DNA from: Isoetes taiwanensis
Taxonomy: Eukaryota > Streptophyta > Lycopodiopsida > Isoetales > Isoetaceae
Direction: 5' to 3'
Assembly: GCA_021234155.1 (NCBI GenBank)
Contig: JAJEKV010000018.1
Location: 21,005,252-21,069,251, forward strand
DNA length: 64,000 nucleotides
The notes under the pieces were generated by a model. That model was not told the origin of the DNA. It did not search any database and saw only the letters and a list, made by a program, of their open reading frames with translations. Shown here one piece after another: positions 24,846-36,009 of the stretch (the first letter of the stretch is position 1; the number at the start of each line of letters is the position of its first letter). The translations under genes and the position numbers were made by a program.

Positions 24846-25355
24846 ATGGTTTTTAGAGCAGCTTGTATGTTTGTCTTATTGGCCTTGGTTGTTTCTAGTA
24901 GAGCGGATTCTCCAAAGCCACAATGTCGTGATTTCAAATCCCATTGCTCTCAAGAGCTTGCGGGGAGCAGCATGCTTTCAAATGCATGTAAGAATACCAT
25001 TAATGCATTTAAAGGTGGAGATGTTTGGTGCCAATGCATACCCTCTAGTGATACATGTGACAAGAGTTGCTTTGACAACTATGTCAAAGTCATTTCAAAG
25101 GCTGTGGGAAAGGGTTTTGTTGCTTGTGTCTACAAAACACTGTCATCACCTCCATCTCCTAAGCATCTGCCACCTCCAAGACATTCCTCGCCTCCACCTT
25201 CCTCTCCACCTCCGCCTCCAATGAATTCAAAAGTAATGCATCCTCCACCTCCAAAGCATTCCTCACCTCCTCCCCCATCCCCAATCCATACAAACCCTAC
25301 CCCTCATCCACCACCTCAACCTACTCTAAAATACGTTTGCCTTCCTAATTATTAG
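24846..25355 (+). CDS. Secreted eight-cysteine protein with extensin-like proline-rich tail
   Basis: An intact 170-codon exon. The open frame extends upstream with a non-ATG start, so the ATG at 24846 is used. Residues 1–21 form a signal peptide (FRAACMFVLLALVVSSRA). Residues ~22–97 hold eight cysteines, spaced C-x6-C…C…C-x-C-x6-C-x3-C…C, without the CC pair of lipid-transfer proteins. From ~residue 98 the chain is SPPP/PPPP-rich, as in extensins and other hydroxyproline-rich wall proteins. The likely place is the cell wall or apoplast, with a globular disulfide domain tethered by a glycosylated tail. I do not recognise the Cys domain. It starts only 190 bp after the sialyltransferase pseudogene. 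TATATAT at 24804–24810 is too close to the ATG to be a confident TATA box. Confidence 0.75.
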   Translation: MVFRAACMFVLLALVVSSRADSPKPQCRDFKSHCSQELAGSSMLSNACKNTINAFKGGDVWCQCIPSSDTCDKSCFDNYVKVISKAVGKGFVACVYKTLSSPPSPKHLPPPRHSSPPPSSPPPPPMNSKVMHPPPPKHSSPPPPSPIHTNPTPHPPPQPTLKYVCLPNY

Positions 25356-25974
25356 TGAGAGTAACTTTTTTCATCTCTCTGGAGCAGAGCGAAAGCCGTC
25401 TCTGTCTAACTAACTAGCAGTGAGAGTGCCTTTTTACTCCCGTTCTAGAAACATCATCAAATCATCAAATGTAAAAAAGCCTTAGAGGCATATGTTTGAT
25501 TAGAAAATACAAGAAATTTATCGCGGCGGCCAAGGCCGCCGCGAACATTTCTCTTTTTCAAAACGGTGCAGTTGGACCCCAGTTAACGTCCAACATTCTC
25601 TTCTGCAATGGCCAAGTGATTCTAGATTGATGTGAAGCAACTTCGTAAGATCTTACATTCTAACTCTAATTCAAAATGGGAGAATATTTACCTTGCATGC
25701 AATTAGTGAAGCAGAAGAGAAGCGCTCACAATAGCTCTTCAAGTGCTCTCAATGTGTCGAGACAATAAGAAGACCTTCTATTTATAAGATGGAGTTTTGT
25801 TGGATGATCGACACACATGACTAATCTAGGGCTATATTTATGCCAAGTGCCTATATCGCAACTCGCATGTAATCATTAATATCATTCGATATATATTTCA
25901 TATCCATAATTATCCTAAAATGGATATCATTAAGATTCTATATATATTGGGATTGATATCTTCTAACAAATTTG
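25356..25974. other. Intergenic with a GC-rich hairpin
   Basis: Mostly AT-rich non-coding sequence. The one notable feature is the hairpin at 25522–25543, listed separately. Confidence 0.5.
25506..25543 (-). mobile_element. Possible Helitron 3' terminus (perfect GC hairpin)
   Basis: A perfect inverted repeat with 10-bp arms CGCGGCGGCC and a two-base loop lies at 25522–25543. Read on the minus strand it is followed after ATAAATTT by CTTGT. Helitron transposons end in a GC hairpin about 8–12 bases before CTRR and a host T. Here the last word would be CTTG in place of CTAG, one base off. The element body would then lie to the right, over the minisatellite and the WD40 and CutA fragments. The hairpin is certain; its identity is a guess. 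Confidence 0.35.
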
Positions 25975-26700
25975 CCAATGGCCGCAATAAATGCAAAGTG
26001 CACACATGTCGTGCTTTGATAACTCGCAATAAATGCAAAGCGTATTAATGGCCGCAATAAATGCAAAGTGCACACATGTCGTGCTTTGATAACTCGCAAT
26101 AATTAATGGCCGTAATAAATGCAAAGGGTATTAATAGCCGCAATAAATGCAGAGTGCACACATGTCGTGCTTTGATAACTCGCAATAAATGCAAAGCGTA
26201 TTAATGGCCTCAATAAATGCAAAGCGTATTAATGGTCGCAATAAATGCAAAAGGTATTAATGGCCGCAATAAATGCAAAGTGCACATGTCGCGGCTTTGA
26301 TAACTCATAATAAATGCAAAGTGTATTAATGGCCGCAATAAATGCAAAGCGTATTAATGGTCGCAATAAATGCAAAAGGTATTAATGGCTACAATAAATG
26401 CAAAGTGCACACATGTCGTGCTTTGATAATTCGCAATAAATTCAAAGCGTATTAATGGCCAAAAAAAAATGCAAGGTGTATTAATGGCCGCAATAAATGC
26501 AAAGTGCACAAATCTGCCATAAATACGATGAATGCAACGTGTCATCCTATGGTAATGCTCATATCTTCCTCCGCCATAAATGCTCATAAATGCCCGCAAT
26601 AAATGCTTTATATAATCAATGAATGCACACATGAATGCAAAGAAGGTTATTAAGTGGCCGCAATAAATGCTGCAATAAATGCTTTATAAGTAATAAATGC
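25975..26700. repeat. Modular minisatellite of 28-bp and 70-bp units
   Basis: A tandem array built from two interchangeable units sharing the same first 22 bp (starting AATGGCCGCAATAAATGCAA). The short unit is 28 bp and ends AGCGTATT. The long unit is about 70 bp and inserts GTGCACACATGTCGTGCTTT plus a second GCAATAAATGCAAAG before the same ending. The order is roughly long, long (truncated), short, long, short, short, long, short, short, long, short, then decaying copies to about 26700. The repeating order long-short-short suggests amplification of a higher-order block. The frame at 26354–26632 (minus) is only the repeat translated. Confidence 0.85.
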
Positions 26701-27140
26701 ACACAAGTACACGTGCCATGTTTTAAGAATTTTGAAGGAACAAAATGAAGGAGAACAGAAATTGGACACTCAATTACATAGGAAGGATAAATAAAATCAT
26801 AAATATTAATAAGAAATACCTTATGTTTTTTTTTTGCAATTTAATGTTGATTACAATGTGTTCAGTTAATGTTGATTACAATGTAGTCTTTCTTTGAGCA
26901 TAGAATATTTCACCTCTTTTTGGGTTGCCCCTAAGGGGGCAAGCCCTTGTTGAGGTGGGGTTTGTGGCATATTCTAAGCATATGCTAGTATATGCCTAGA
27001 ATATGTCAATGACTGCTCCAAACCCATAATAGGCTGTAAACTCTCGGTTGCCCCTGTTTCTAGACAGCCACTCTGGAAACGGGCTAACCGGTGCTCCTCA
27101 TTGAGCTGCATCATTGACGGATGTGGGAAGCCCGCGTTTT
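26701..27140. other. Intergenic, nothing recognised
   Basis: Non-coding. TTGCCCC…GGGGCAA near 26924–26942 forms a short hairpin. A 103-codon minus-strand frame (26974–27285) overlaps the first WD40 exon and is taken as a shadow. Confidence 0.4.
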
Positions 27141-27149
27141 GGGTTTCAA

Positions 27150-28277
27150 AGTCACTCCAGAGTGTCTCGCCTGATGCTCGTTTTTTGGCCGTAGCGGTGG
27201 ACTCTCGACTAGTCATTCGTGATGTTTCCACTTTGAAGGTGCAGCCCATTTTTCTGCCGTTGTATCTCAATATTGGTATGATCACATGCTGTAGGATGTT
27301 ATTTTTTGTTTCGGCTTTAGATCGGACCTGGACTATAAATGTCCCAACTGACTGACGAGAAATTTCATTTTACAACACGAATGCAACGAATCCAACGAAC
27401 GATGCACAATCAAACAAGTTCACAGTTCAATCTCTCATGCATTCTGAATTGTTATCAAATATTCTGAAGAGATAGCAAGAAGCAATTTTTGGGAGCCAAA
27501 ATTTAAGCTCCTTTTTACACATTTTGTAGGTTATTCAGCTCTATTCCTGCTTGGATAAGATTGGTTACGTTGAATGGGCACCAGATTCAGAGTATGTTTT
27601 ATGTGTGCTGCATAAACGTGTTATGGTCCAAGATTGGTCAGTATCACAGCCCGAGTGGACCTGTAAGATTGACGAGGGCCCTGCTGGTATTGCACATGCG
27701 CCCTGGAGCCCTGACAGTAGGCATATACTCACTACCTCAGACTTCCAACTCAGGCTGACAGTTTGGACTCTCGTTAATACTGCCTGTGTGCATGTTCAAT
27801 GGCCAAAGCATGCTGCTCGAGGAGTATCATTCACACAAGATGGAAAATTTGTTGCCATTGCCACTAGACGAGATTGTAAAGACTATGTTAATTTGTTGGC
27901 GTGCAACTCGTGGGAGGCCATGGGTGCATTTGCAGTTGACACATTGGATTTAGCAGATCTTGAATGGTCACCCGCTATTTGGGATTCATGTCTTGAGTAC
28001 AAAGTATGTGCCTCTTCTCTAAAGTTTTATACTACATTTATAAGGTCAATTAAACTAGGAGATGCGCTCTTTCCAGGTACTTGTATATTCCCTAGATGGG
28101 CGTTGTCTCTTCAGATACCAGGCATATGAAAATGCGTTGGGAATCAAGACAGTAGCATGGTCAGCTTGCGGTCAATTTCTAGGAGTTGGCAGCTTTGATC
28201 AAGTAGCACGGGTTCTGAATCATCTTACTTGGAAACATGTGGCTGAATTCACCCATCCAAATGCAGTCAGAGGCTCT
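27150..28277 (+). pseudogene. WRAP73: WRAP73-like WD40 protein, 5' half only
   Basis: Three exons are recognisable: about 27150–27238, 27530–28003 and 28077–28277. They join in phase 0 and encode the N-terminal half of a WD-repeat protein of the WRAP73/WDR8 type, a centrosome and spindle-associated family in eukaryotes. Key words are SPDARFLAVAVDSRLVIRD, YSCLDKIGYVEWAPDSEY, CKIDEGPAGIAHAPWSPDSR, RRDCKDYVNLL and LGIKTVAWSACGQFLGVGS. No start codon in the expected MDFT context is found. About six residues are lost between LEWSP and IWDS near 27972. No exon for the second half appears downstream, where CutA sequence follows instead. Probably a captured or duplicated gene fragment. Confidence 0.75.
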
Positions 28278-28478
28278 GTAATCTTCTTTGCAGTTTATAC
28301 TTTATTTATTTCTGTACACTTGCATTATTTCAAGTTCCTCCATCAAATCATTCTGTTGTTGATTCTAATTCCTAACGTTTCATGCTGTAGTTCCTTGCAT
28401 GTGGCAGTTTAATTTTCGGCATCCTGAAGTTTTGGTTGCTGGACTAGCTGACCTGCTAATTGTTGTGAACTTTCTCAG

Positions 28479-29510
28479 CTATTCGCCAAGCTTACTCTTT
28501 CGTTCTACAAAGGGAATAACTACGGGCGCAAAAGCAATGGCAGAAAGAGGTCAGAATCCATAGTTGTCTATGTGACAGTTCCAAATAAAGAAACAGGTAA
28601 ATAATAAAGCTCTAAACCGGCAGCCATGTTTACTTGGGTGTATAAAAAGGGAGGATTGCAATTGACTTAGTTCCCAGGAGTCATGATTTGTTTAACCTAG
28701 CTAAATTGCACATATGCATTATATGCAGGGGTCGAGTCCACTTACTGGTGGCAGGACAAGGTATGTGCATATCTTTACCCAATCGTTGTCTTTGGTTAAA
28801 ACAGAAGTGTGCCTATTTGTAGTTTTAACATCATCTTGCATACACAAATTTGATCACTTCCAACATAACGAATCTAGATGCAGAGAGGTTTCCAATTCTT
28901 AGGATCTTGAAAGACAGGTAAATTTTTTTGTTTTTTGACACCCCCCAGCTTTTATGAAATTCTCGTGTCTTGCTTGCCATTGTATGGCATGATTACTTTG
29001 TTGCTTATGATGCCTCTCTCTGTTTATCCCCATAAGTGATTTGTTTTGATATCCAGGTTGAAACAGGCTCCGAGCTTTTGCTGATTATTAAGACGAGGAC
29101 ATCATTACTAGATGCTCTTACAGCTTATGTGAAGCAGAATCATCCATGTGAGTAATGCCAATCTCCATTTCTTCTCTGTAAATATAAATCAGTAAAGGTG
29201 ATTTTTTAAGGGCTTGGTAAAGGTAGTGAATGAAAGAAGATGTGCTTGTTAGGAAGTATCTAAGCATGATAACTGTCTTGATTAACCAATTCTATCCTGA
29301 ATGGTTTACCTTAATAGGCTGCCAGAAGTCATTTCACTACCCATCACAGGTGGAAATCCTGCATATCTTAAATGGATCCATGACAGTACAAGTAGTCAAT
29401 CAAGTTTACAGTACAGTAGTAGAACTACAGTTTCTACTTTTCAACAGGCATGTTGGCATTTACATAAGTTTGTAATATTTGGGAACATTAATGAATGCTA
29501 CCACATGTGA
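28479..29510 (+). pseudogene. CUTA: CutA1-like gene lacking one internal exon
   Basis: Four exons are seen: 28479–28596 (ends SESIVVYVTVPNKETG), 28729–28760 (GVESTYWWQDK), 29057–29151 (VETGSELLLIIKTRTSLLDA…) and 29318–29510 (LPEVISLPITGGNPAYLKW…). Splice sites are canonical and the phases agree. CutA is a small trimeric protein, plastid-located in plants and linked to copper binding. The family normally has about 20 residues between VPN-K/R-E and GVES, including an AACVN motif, and these are absent. The flanking phases fit, so the remaining exons still join in frame. No clear Met or transit peptide is in frame upstream. The C-terminus runs about 30 residues beyond the usual end. Most likely a non-functional copy, although alternative processing cannot be excluded. 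Confidence 0.7.
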
Positions 29511-31611
29511 ATATGAAAAATTCCAAGGGTTGTGCTTAAGGCTGCTATCTGCATGGAGATTATGCTAGTTACTGATGGAATGTGAAGTCAGTCCTTATCA
29601 TACCAGGATGCCACTGCTATCTATCTTAACTAGCAGGCGCCTAAATAAAGAATGGCAAACCAAATTACAGCAGTTCCAGAAATAGCTATGGCTATTGTAA
29701 GATCCCGAACATGTGATTGCAGTTTCCATTTCGTCTACCTGCAATCCAACAATTAAGATGGGGGGACTATTAATGAATCAGAAGATTCCATTCAAAGAGA
29801 AATATTGCAAAGCTGACTTTCTATTGAAGGCCTGATTACTTGTGCAGGTAGCATATCCTTACATTGCTAACATATCCAGATCCATCCTTAAGGGAGTGTC
29901 TTCTACAAGTATCCCCATAGCATACATGCGTATTTTTTGTATATGCTTTACTTTTGGCTTTCATGTTTTCAGGTGCTCTTCAAGGATGTGTATTTCAGTG
30001 AAATGACTAGAAAACCTTCTATTCCTTGCAAGGCAGCATGTGACAATGATTAGTGACAAACCTCCAATAAAAAGAGTCCAAAGAGGTACTAGCAGCAGGT
30101 TTGGAAGCACTTGATATAGTTGTTAGGATTTTGCTGTGGAAGTACCTACCATTTGATGCATAATAGGATCAATAAAGACCAAGATAAGAACATTAAATTG
30201 GTGGACTTAATATACATCATATAAGATGATGCCAAAGTGGTAGTCATGAATGCTGGTCTATGGCAGCTTTTGACGGCTTTGACTGAAGATTCTAGACTAC
30301 ACATTGAAGAGGTTTGTTTGCTTCACTTTTAGATGCACTTTCTTTTAGTCGTCTTTACATCATGTTGTCACATTCCAATAGGTTATGGACCTGTACGAGC
30401 TTATTGAGCATGACTTTGATGCTCACAGTAGTTTAATCATGAATATTTGTTGTGAGAATATTGTTCAAAGCTCATCCTTTGCCATGAGATATTTTTCTTA
30501 ATTATGTAATGCGATGTTTAATGTTTGTGCAGGAACTCCATTAGTTGCAAGGGGTATCGTACTATCTTGGAGTGAATCTGGCTATCTGAAATCTACAGAA
30601 TAGGATGAGCTATAGTTTTTCCACAAATTAACAACATAGGCCAGATGTTCTCAAAACATAACTACTAGATCAAGACATTTGAAGAAGGAAATAATGTTAT
30701 GATAATCAATAGACAAAGAGCTTTATTGCATGATAGCGAAACAACTGCAAATATGTAGTTTTGTCTGCTTTCATCTCCATATTTTAATAGTTGCAAATCA
30801 ATTAACGTAACATGACCTCCAAATCACTGCCTTTCATTTACATCTAAAATGTACAAGCTGCTGTGGAGACATTCATCTATGCGAGTATAACAAGCTGTCT
30901 ACATGTAACATTCATGCAGCTAGTTGAATATTTTGAAATTATATGGGGCTTTGGTTCGGCATCTAGTTGAATATCTTGAAATTACATGGGGCTTTGGTTC
31001 GGTCATATGGCAAGTACAAGATTGGGAATTGATTTTAACATTGCATCTACTCTAAAATGTAGTTATTGAAACAAAAATATAAATGGTGTCTTTCATCATG
31101 ATATGTGTTGAAGCATAATAATATATCCTTTGTTTCCATGTAGTGACATCATTTTCTTAATACCCTTTCAATTCCCATTGGCATAGGCACTACATAATTT
31201 TGGTATATTGGTCATCGAACCTCTACCATTTTCTTTCTTTCCACTTTCCTTTCCCTTCCCCAAGCCATCACCAAGCAAACCTGGCTGCATTTTGGAAGAT
31301 AAAGGTAGTTCATCTGGCTATGAAGAATTTTGTTTCCAAATGTTCAGGGTTATGGATTTCCAGTTAATCATGACTTTGAACTATGATTTAAGCCACTTCA
31401 CCCTCCGGCCATGGAGGGCAACCCTTCGTGCGCAGCACCTTGTTTTTTTCGCCTTATAGATTTAAAGTTGTTCTATCCGAATAATGTGCATATATACATA
31501 CAAGAAATTTAGCATGTCCTATGGTGTATGTTCTAATTATAATGTGTTCCTACCTATGGTGTATGTTCCAATTTATGTTCTTGCGGCACAAGTTCTCACA
31601 TCCCTATTTAC
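29511..31611. other. Intergenic with a 47-bp tandem duplication and exon-like scraps
   Basis: No gene recognised. At about 30921–31003 a ~47-bp unit containing CTAGTTGAATAT and TGGGGCTTTGGTTCGG is tandemly duplicated. Two short segments read like exons with plausible splice sites (30246–30312, GLWQLLTALTEDSRLHIEE; 30382–30427, VMDLYELIEHDFD), but the family is unknown to me. Confidence 0.4.
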
Positions 31612-31655
31612 TACTGGTAACAGTGCCCAGTGTTGCTGGGCATAATTTGGAAACC
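31612..31655 (-). mobile_element. Degenerate Helitron-like 3' hairpin
   Basis: On the minus strand the sequence reads TGCCCAGCAACACTGGGCA, an imperfect hairpin, followed by CTGTTACCAGT. It aligns with the terminus at 42.43 kb and the one at 34.9 kb (GCCCGGCA-x-CGCCGGGCAC core). The expected CTAG is CCAG. Single motif, so identity is tentative. Confidence 0.35.
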
Positions 31656-32650
31656 TGTAAATGCTGGGAACTTGTGCATTTGCATAGGGTTTCTGGGCCT
31701 TTGGATCATTTTGGGAACTGTAGAGTAACTTCTAGGTCCGCATATGTCCTAAGGGATGATGACACTATGGTATGATGTTAAAACTACTAACTAATTAACA
31801 TATGGTCTTCAAATAAAGACTGCTAGTACTTCAAGATTTATAGGATTCATGCCAAAGCAATTTCATCATGTCTCTCCATGTATGTACTAAAATGAAAGAT
31901 CATTCTATTCTTAAGTTATATATTCCATAAAGAGGTCGACTGTAAATGTCGATGTTGTGCCTAATGTCTCCATGTACATGGTTCCAATACGATAGAGTTG
32001 TTCGTGCCACATATTGGATTTGACAAATATAACTGTGGGGCTTGTTGATTGTCATTGGACATAGCAGAAGCTCAAACTGGAACAGGAGTTCAACATTGTT
32101 AGATACTAAATTACAAAATCATGAGAACTCTGTGCCCCAATATTTTTCTCCACTAACAATCTGTACATCAACATTTTTCTCCACTAACAATCTATACATC
32201 CCATAACAAGGCACAATGCATTATAACTTGGAAGTAGCGCCTAACGTTGTCCAAATATGGCACCTCTATTCTATTCTATCTGTGTGTGTAGCTAAACTGG
32301 TAATTTAGATAAAATTCTTACGTTGTTCAATGTCTCCAAAGACATAACGTTGTAATAAGCAAGATAACTTGGGCAAAAGCATGCAATATAATAACAAGTA
32401 AGGCGCTAGATTTGTTTGCCGGCGTAGCACTATGTCAGGACAAGGTGCCTTCTGCGGAGCTGCTGCTTATTCCTCAATGGTAAGTGCTTTTGTTGTTCTC
32501 TGTTTCTTAGTTACCTGTGCTTTAGAAGCTGTAGATTCCCTTTTAGAACGCAAGAGCACTTCTTCCTCAACCTTTTCTTCTTCTGGTTGCAACATAAGGT
32601 TCCAAGTTTTTTGGTTTAATGAGCCTTTTTAATCACAATTCTTATCATTC
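31656..32650. other. Intergenic, nothing recognised
   Basis: No gene seen. A ~33-bp tandem duplication containing TTTTTCTCCACTAACAATCT occurs at about 32139–32200. The short frame at 32432–32632 is not recognisable. Confidence 0.4.
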
Positions 32651-32810
32651 ACTTATCACAATTTTGCTTAGTTGGATCGGTTTGTCCACTGGGGTTATAA
32701 TCCTGTCTTTGCATTTTATGTTGCTCTGGTTTTTAGTTGGTGAATAAAGCTTGTCGTCCTTCAAATTAAAAAAAAAAAAAAAAAAAAAAGAAAAACTTAT
32801 CACAATTTTG
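32651..32810 (+). mobile_element. Short retroposed insertion with poly-A and 16-bp target duplication
   Basis: ACTTATCACAATTTTG at 32651–32666 is repeated exactly at 32795–32810. Between them is a ~128-bp insert that carries an AATAAA signal (GAATAAAGC, about 32743) and ends in about 24 A residues plus AAAGAAAA at 32766–32794. This is the signature of target-primed reverse transcription: a heavily 5'-truncated L1, a SINE, or a processed transcript end. The perfect target duplication indicates a fairly young insertion. Confidence 0.9.
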
Positions 32811-32944
32811 AACAAAAAACATTATATTTTTCAGATTTAACTTGTTTGAAAACGCTTTTGTGCATTTTTCATGCCATTAAACACAAATGGTAAAATTTTA
32901 AACCATTAACGAGCTCTCATTTTACCAAGATCCATTAGGGCACC

Positions 32945-33130
32945 CTTTGCGGTATAAATTTATACCGTTTGTGTTATTGCTGTTAAAGTACAGACCATTT
33001 GAGGGTGTCACAGTATAAATGTATACCGCGAGAGAACTTGGACGTTATAAATTTATATTACAGGTGTCCTCCAATGGTATAGATTTACTCCTCACACAGC
33101 ATAAATTTACATTGTGGCAAGACTTGACTG
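32945..33130. repeat. Cluster of TATAAATTTATA palindromes (33-kb copy)
   Basis: GCGGTATAAATTTATACCG lies at about 32950–32968, followed by diverged copies at about 33018 (AGTATAAATGTATACCGCG) and 33046 (GTTATAAATTTATATTAC) and two weak ones to 33115. This is the same palindromic word that forms a tight array at 47.9–48.1 kb. Confidence 0.7.
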
Positions 33131-34889
33131 TTCTACATGCCCACAATACAAACTCTCATCTTCTTTATTAAAATAGGATGGCTTTGATATTTGCGCCAGG
33201 AATGCCGCATGTGCAGACGCACACGGTGTTCCTCTCCCCCCTCGCGACTCCTCTTGCGGGAGGTTGGATTTTTTTGAATCGGCGGGATGTTTTAAATCCT
33301 AAGCCTTGAAAGCAAGGGAGCGAATCGGCCATCAATCCGTGTCGTAAACGTCCGCCATAGCTGCTCCACATACCGTCCATATTCGTGAAGCTCGAGCTGA
33401 GGTCGGCTGCCAGAGGATCCCTAAGTTATATTTGAAGTCATCTCCTTCGGCAAAGCTTAACATCTCCTTCGAAGTCATAGAGCAGTTCAGTTCAACATTT
33501 TAAAGCTTAGATCCTTCTGGGTTCTCGATTCTGTTGGCTTTTTTGTGGACAACAGTGGTATAGAAATACCTGAACGATCTCCTTTGTTTCTTGATATATT
33601 TGGGCAAAACAGGTACGTCTGCATCTTCTTCATAAAAAAACATGAATCTAAGTTGTGAAGTCATGGATCTCAGTAGTTGCATTGCTAGGCAGTTTGCATT
33701 GCAGATATTTCCTAAGGCACTTCTGCAAGATTTGCAAGCTAGGGCCCTTCTGCAAGTCTAGGTTCTTAAGGTGCTCCAGCTTTTTCAGGAAAGGTTCTTG
33801 GAGGATATGTATAAGCAAGTAAGCCTACTCTTCCATATTCAAAAACTTTATTAGCTTGATTTCAAGGGCTCACGACTTCTTTTCAAATCCTGCATGTTAT
33901 TTGTAAGCAGATAATTTTCCCATGCAACCAGCATACTATGTGTCGGATTGGTCCGATCTTTTTATCTGAATTTATTTCCTGAAAGGCATTTTTTTCCAGC
34001 TTCTTTTTGTTCTACTATGGTAATGCATTTGATCCTCTGGCTCTTTCATTCTCCCTTATTTGTCTTTTCTGGTTTAGTAAGTGAAGCACAATGCTTAGAC
34101 TACGATCTCCAGGTTCTAAGAATGGTACACTGTTGCCAATTATTAAGGATGAATACTATCTCCATTTGGCAATAAGTAAACATGCTTAGAGCAGCTGCAG
34201 CTGAGAAGACCAACTCGATTTACAGGACATACCACTAGCTGCAAGGTATGATAGTCGTTTACATCAATAGAGTTCACGCATGCTTTGAGGACTGAATTCA
34301 TCCACATTTGAATTAAATCATACTATTTTGACGTGATAGAAAAAGGCACATTAGTTCAACCAAATGGGAACAAGTATGTTGTGATATAAACTGATGCATG
34401 AGCTATCGTCCTTAACAAAGACCATCAAATCCAAAAGTCTAAAGAACTTAATGATTTCAAGGACATGATGTTGTTAAGAACTTAAGGACCTGATGTACAA
34501 GAATAAAGTACATGATCTAGCGCTATTAACTCCTATCTATCTTTTGCGGGGTTGCAATGTCTAAATTATTATGTGCATAACTTATAGGGGTAAGTTATTT
34601 CTTAAGTTCCATAATATACAAGCAGGCCTCCAGATTAGATTTTGCTTAAACCGGAAAAATGCCGTGCTTTGTTGGTACTTACCGGATTTTTCAGAAAATA
34701 TCCTCTAATTTACCGGATTTAACAAGGATTTTACTAAATTTTGACCGGAAATTTTGCCGGCATCTATTAAAGAAACCGGATTTTAACAACTTCGATCGGA
34801 AATTCTGGGGAGGAACCCCCCTAATCTGGAGCCCTGTATACAAGTAGAGAAATTAGAGGCATTCGTTAATTGAACTTTGTGTCATGGAT
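33131..34889. other. Intergenic, nothing recognised
   Basis: No convincing gene on either strand. Small frames (33168–33380 minus, 33948–34175 plus, 34659–34847 plus) lack family likeness. 34640–34810 repeats ACCGGA words (ACCGGATTT, ACCGGAAAT) several times. Confidence 0.4.
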
Positions 34890-34892
34890 TAG

Positions 34893-34931
34893 AAGTAACT
34901 ACTTATGGTGCCCGGCGTTGCCGGGTCTAGT
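34893..34931 (-). mobile_element. Helitron-like 3' hairpin
   Basis: Minus strand: CCCGGCAACGCCGGG hairpin, then CACCATAAGTAGT. It aligns with the intact-looking terminus at 42.43 kb, with CTAG changed to GTAG. If it is a Helitron end, the element body extends to the right towards the UTP21 fragment. Confidence 0.4.
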
Positions 34932-35104
34932 AGCAATTTGAAAGGTGGTTGTTTAAAGCTCAAAAACGTGTTGAGGCATGAAAATCTGCATTTGAAGATT
35001 GTAGGAGCAACAATGGAGTGCAAAGTTTGCATTCTTGCCACCTGTATTTCATATACAACAATTTGGGCATTTTCACTACAACTATTGGCGTAAATAAGAT
35101 GCAA

Positions 35105-35320
35105 CTGTTCGACCATGAATTTATGGGTTTCTATGTGCCCAACATTTGAGAATGAAGGATTAGTGCAAATTTAGTGATGAACTGTTCAACCATGAATTTA
35201 TGGGTTTCTATGTGCCCAACATTTGAGAATGAAGGATTAGTGCAAATTTAGTGGTGAACTGTTCGACCATGAATTTATGGGTTTCTATGTGCCCAACATT
35301 TGAGAATGAAGGATTAGGGC
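35105..35320. repeat. Three tandem copies of a ~77-bp unit
   Basis: The unit begins CTGTTCGACCATGAATTTAT and ends GAATGAAGGATTAGTGCAAA. Copies start at about 35105, 35183 and 35266 and are almost identical. The third is cut short after GATTAGGGCA. Non-coding. Confidence 0.85.
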
Positions 35321-36000
35321 AGACAACAGAGTATTCAGCATGGCCAATGGCGAGAGAAGCATGGTTTAGATCCCTGTATTTATGCAGGAGAGCCCCATTC
35401 CCTTAGTTGCATGAAAAAACATCCATGCACGATAAATGATCTAGCATGTTCTATATTTTAGATGTAATGAGAATCTTGTGGGTTCAGTGTACAACGAGAC
35501 ATATTGTGCAACAGTCTTGCCTGTTAAAGGCGCAACTAAGCCGTCGAATAAAATAACATAATTACAACAAATTTAGTATAAGTGGACCATAACCAAGTAA
35601 CGTTGTAGCGTGTTTGGGTTAGCAATGATTAAACATTTTTGCTAAATGGTCTATTGAAATACAAATGGAGGATATATAGTCAGATTGCTCGGTCTATTTT
35701 TTGTGCAAGGATTAAGAGTCATTGCTATTCAACAATACATTATACTAAGTCATATTAACTGCAATCTACACATACCAGGCTGTATAGGCAGTACCAAACA
35801 CTTATCAGAAACATAAGTAAACAGACTACTGAAATAAAATGCAATATCATATGCAACTTTGGGTTTTCCAAATCTGGCCGAAGATATTGGCATCTTATAA
35901 ATAAATAGGCTCGTTCAAGGGAAATAATCAGAATATTTAAGGACACTTGGTTCATATTTGTTAATCTGTTATAGCAATTTTCTCCTTGTCATTAATTTAC
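35321..36000. other. Intergenic, nothing recognised
   Basis: AT-rich, no gene recognised. Confidence 0.4.
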
Positions 36001-36009
36001 AGCAAAATG

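Noticed and set aside
24667-25224. 185-codon + strand frame upstream of and overlapping the eight-cysteine gene
   Set aside because: It lies in another frame, lacks a credible domain and its second half is the out-of-frame translation of the Cys-rich and Pro-rich gene.
26974-27285. 103-codon minus-strand frame
   Set aside because: It overlaps a recognised WD40 exon on the other strand, and no domain could be identified.
34893-34931. Helitron end on the + strand (CTAG next to the hairpin)
   Set aside because: CTAG follows the hairpin with almost no spacing; the minus-strand reading keeps the normal distance and aligns better with the 42.4-kb terminus.
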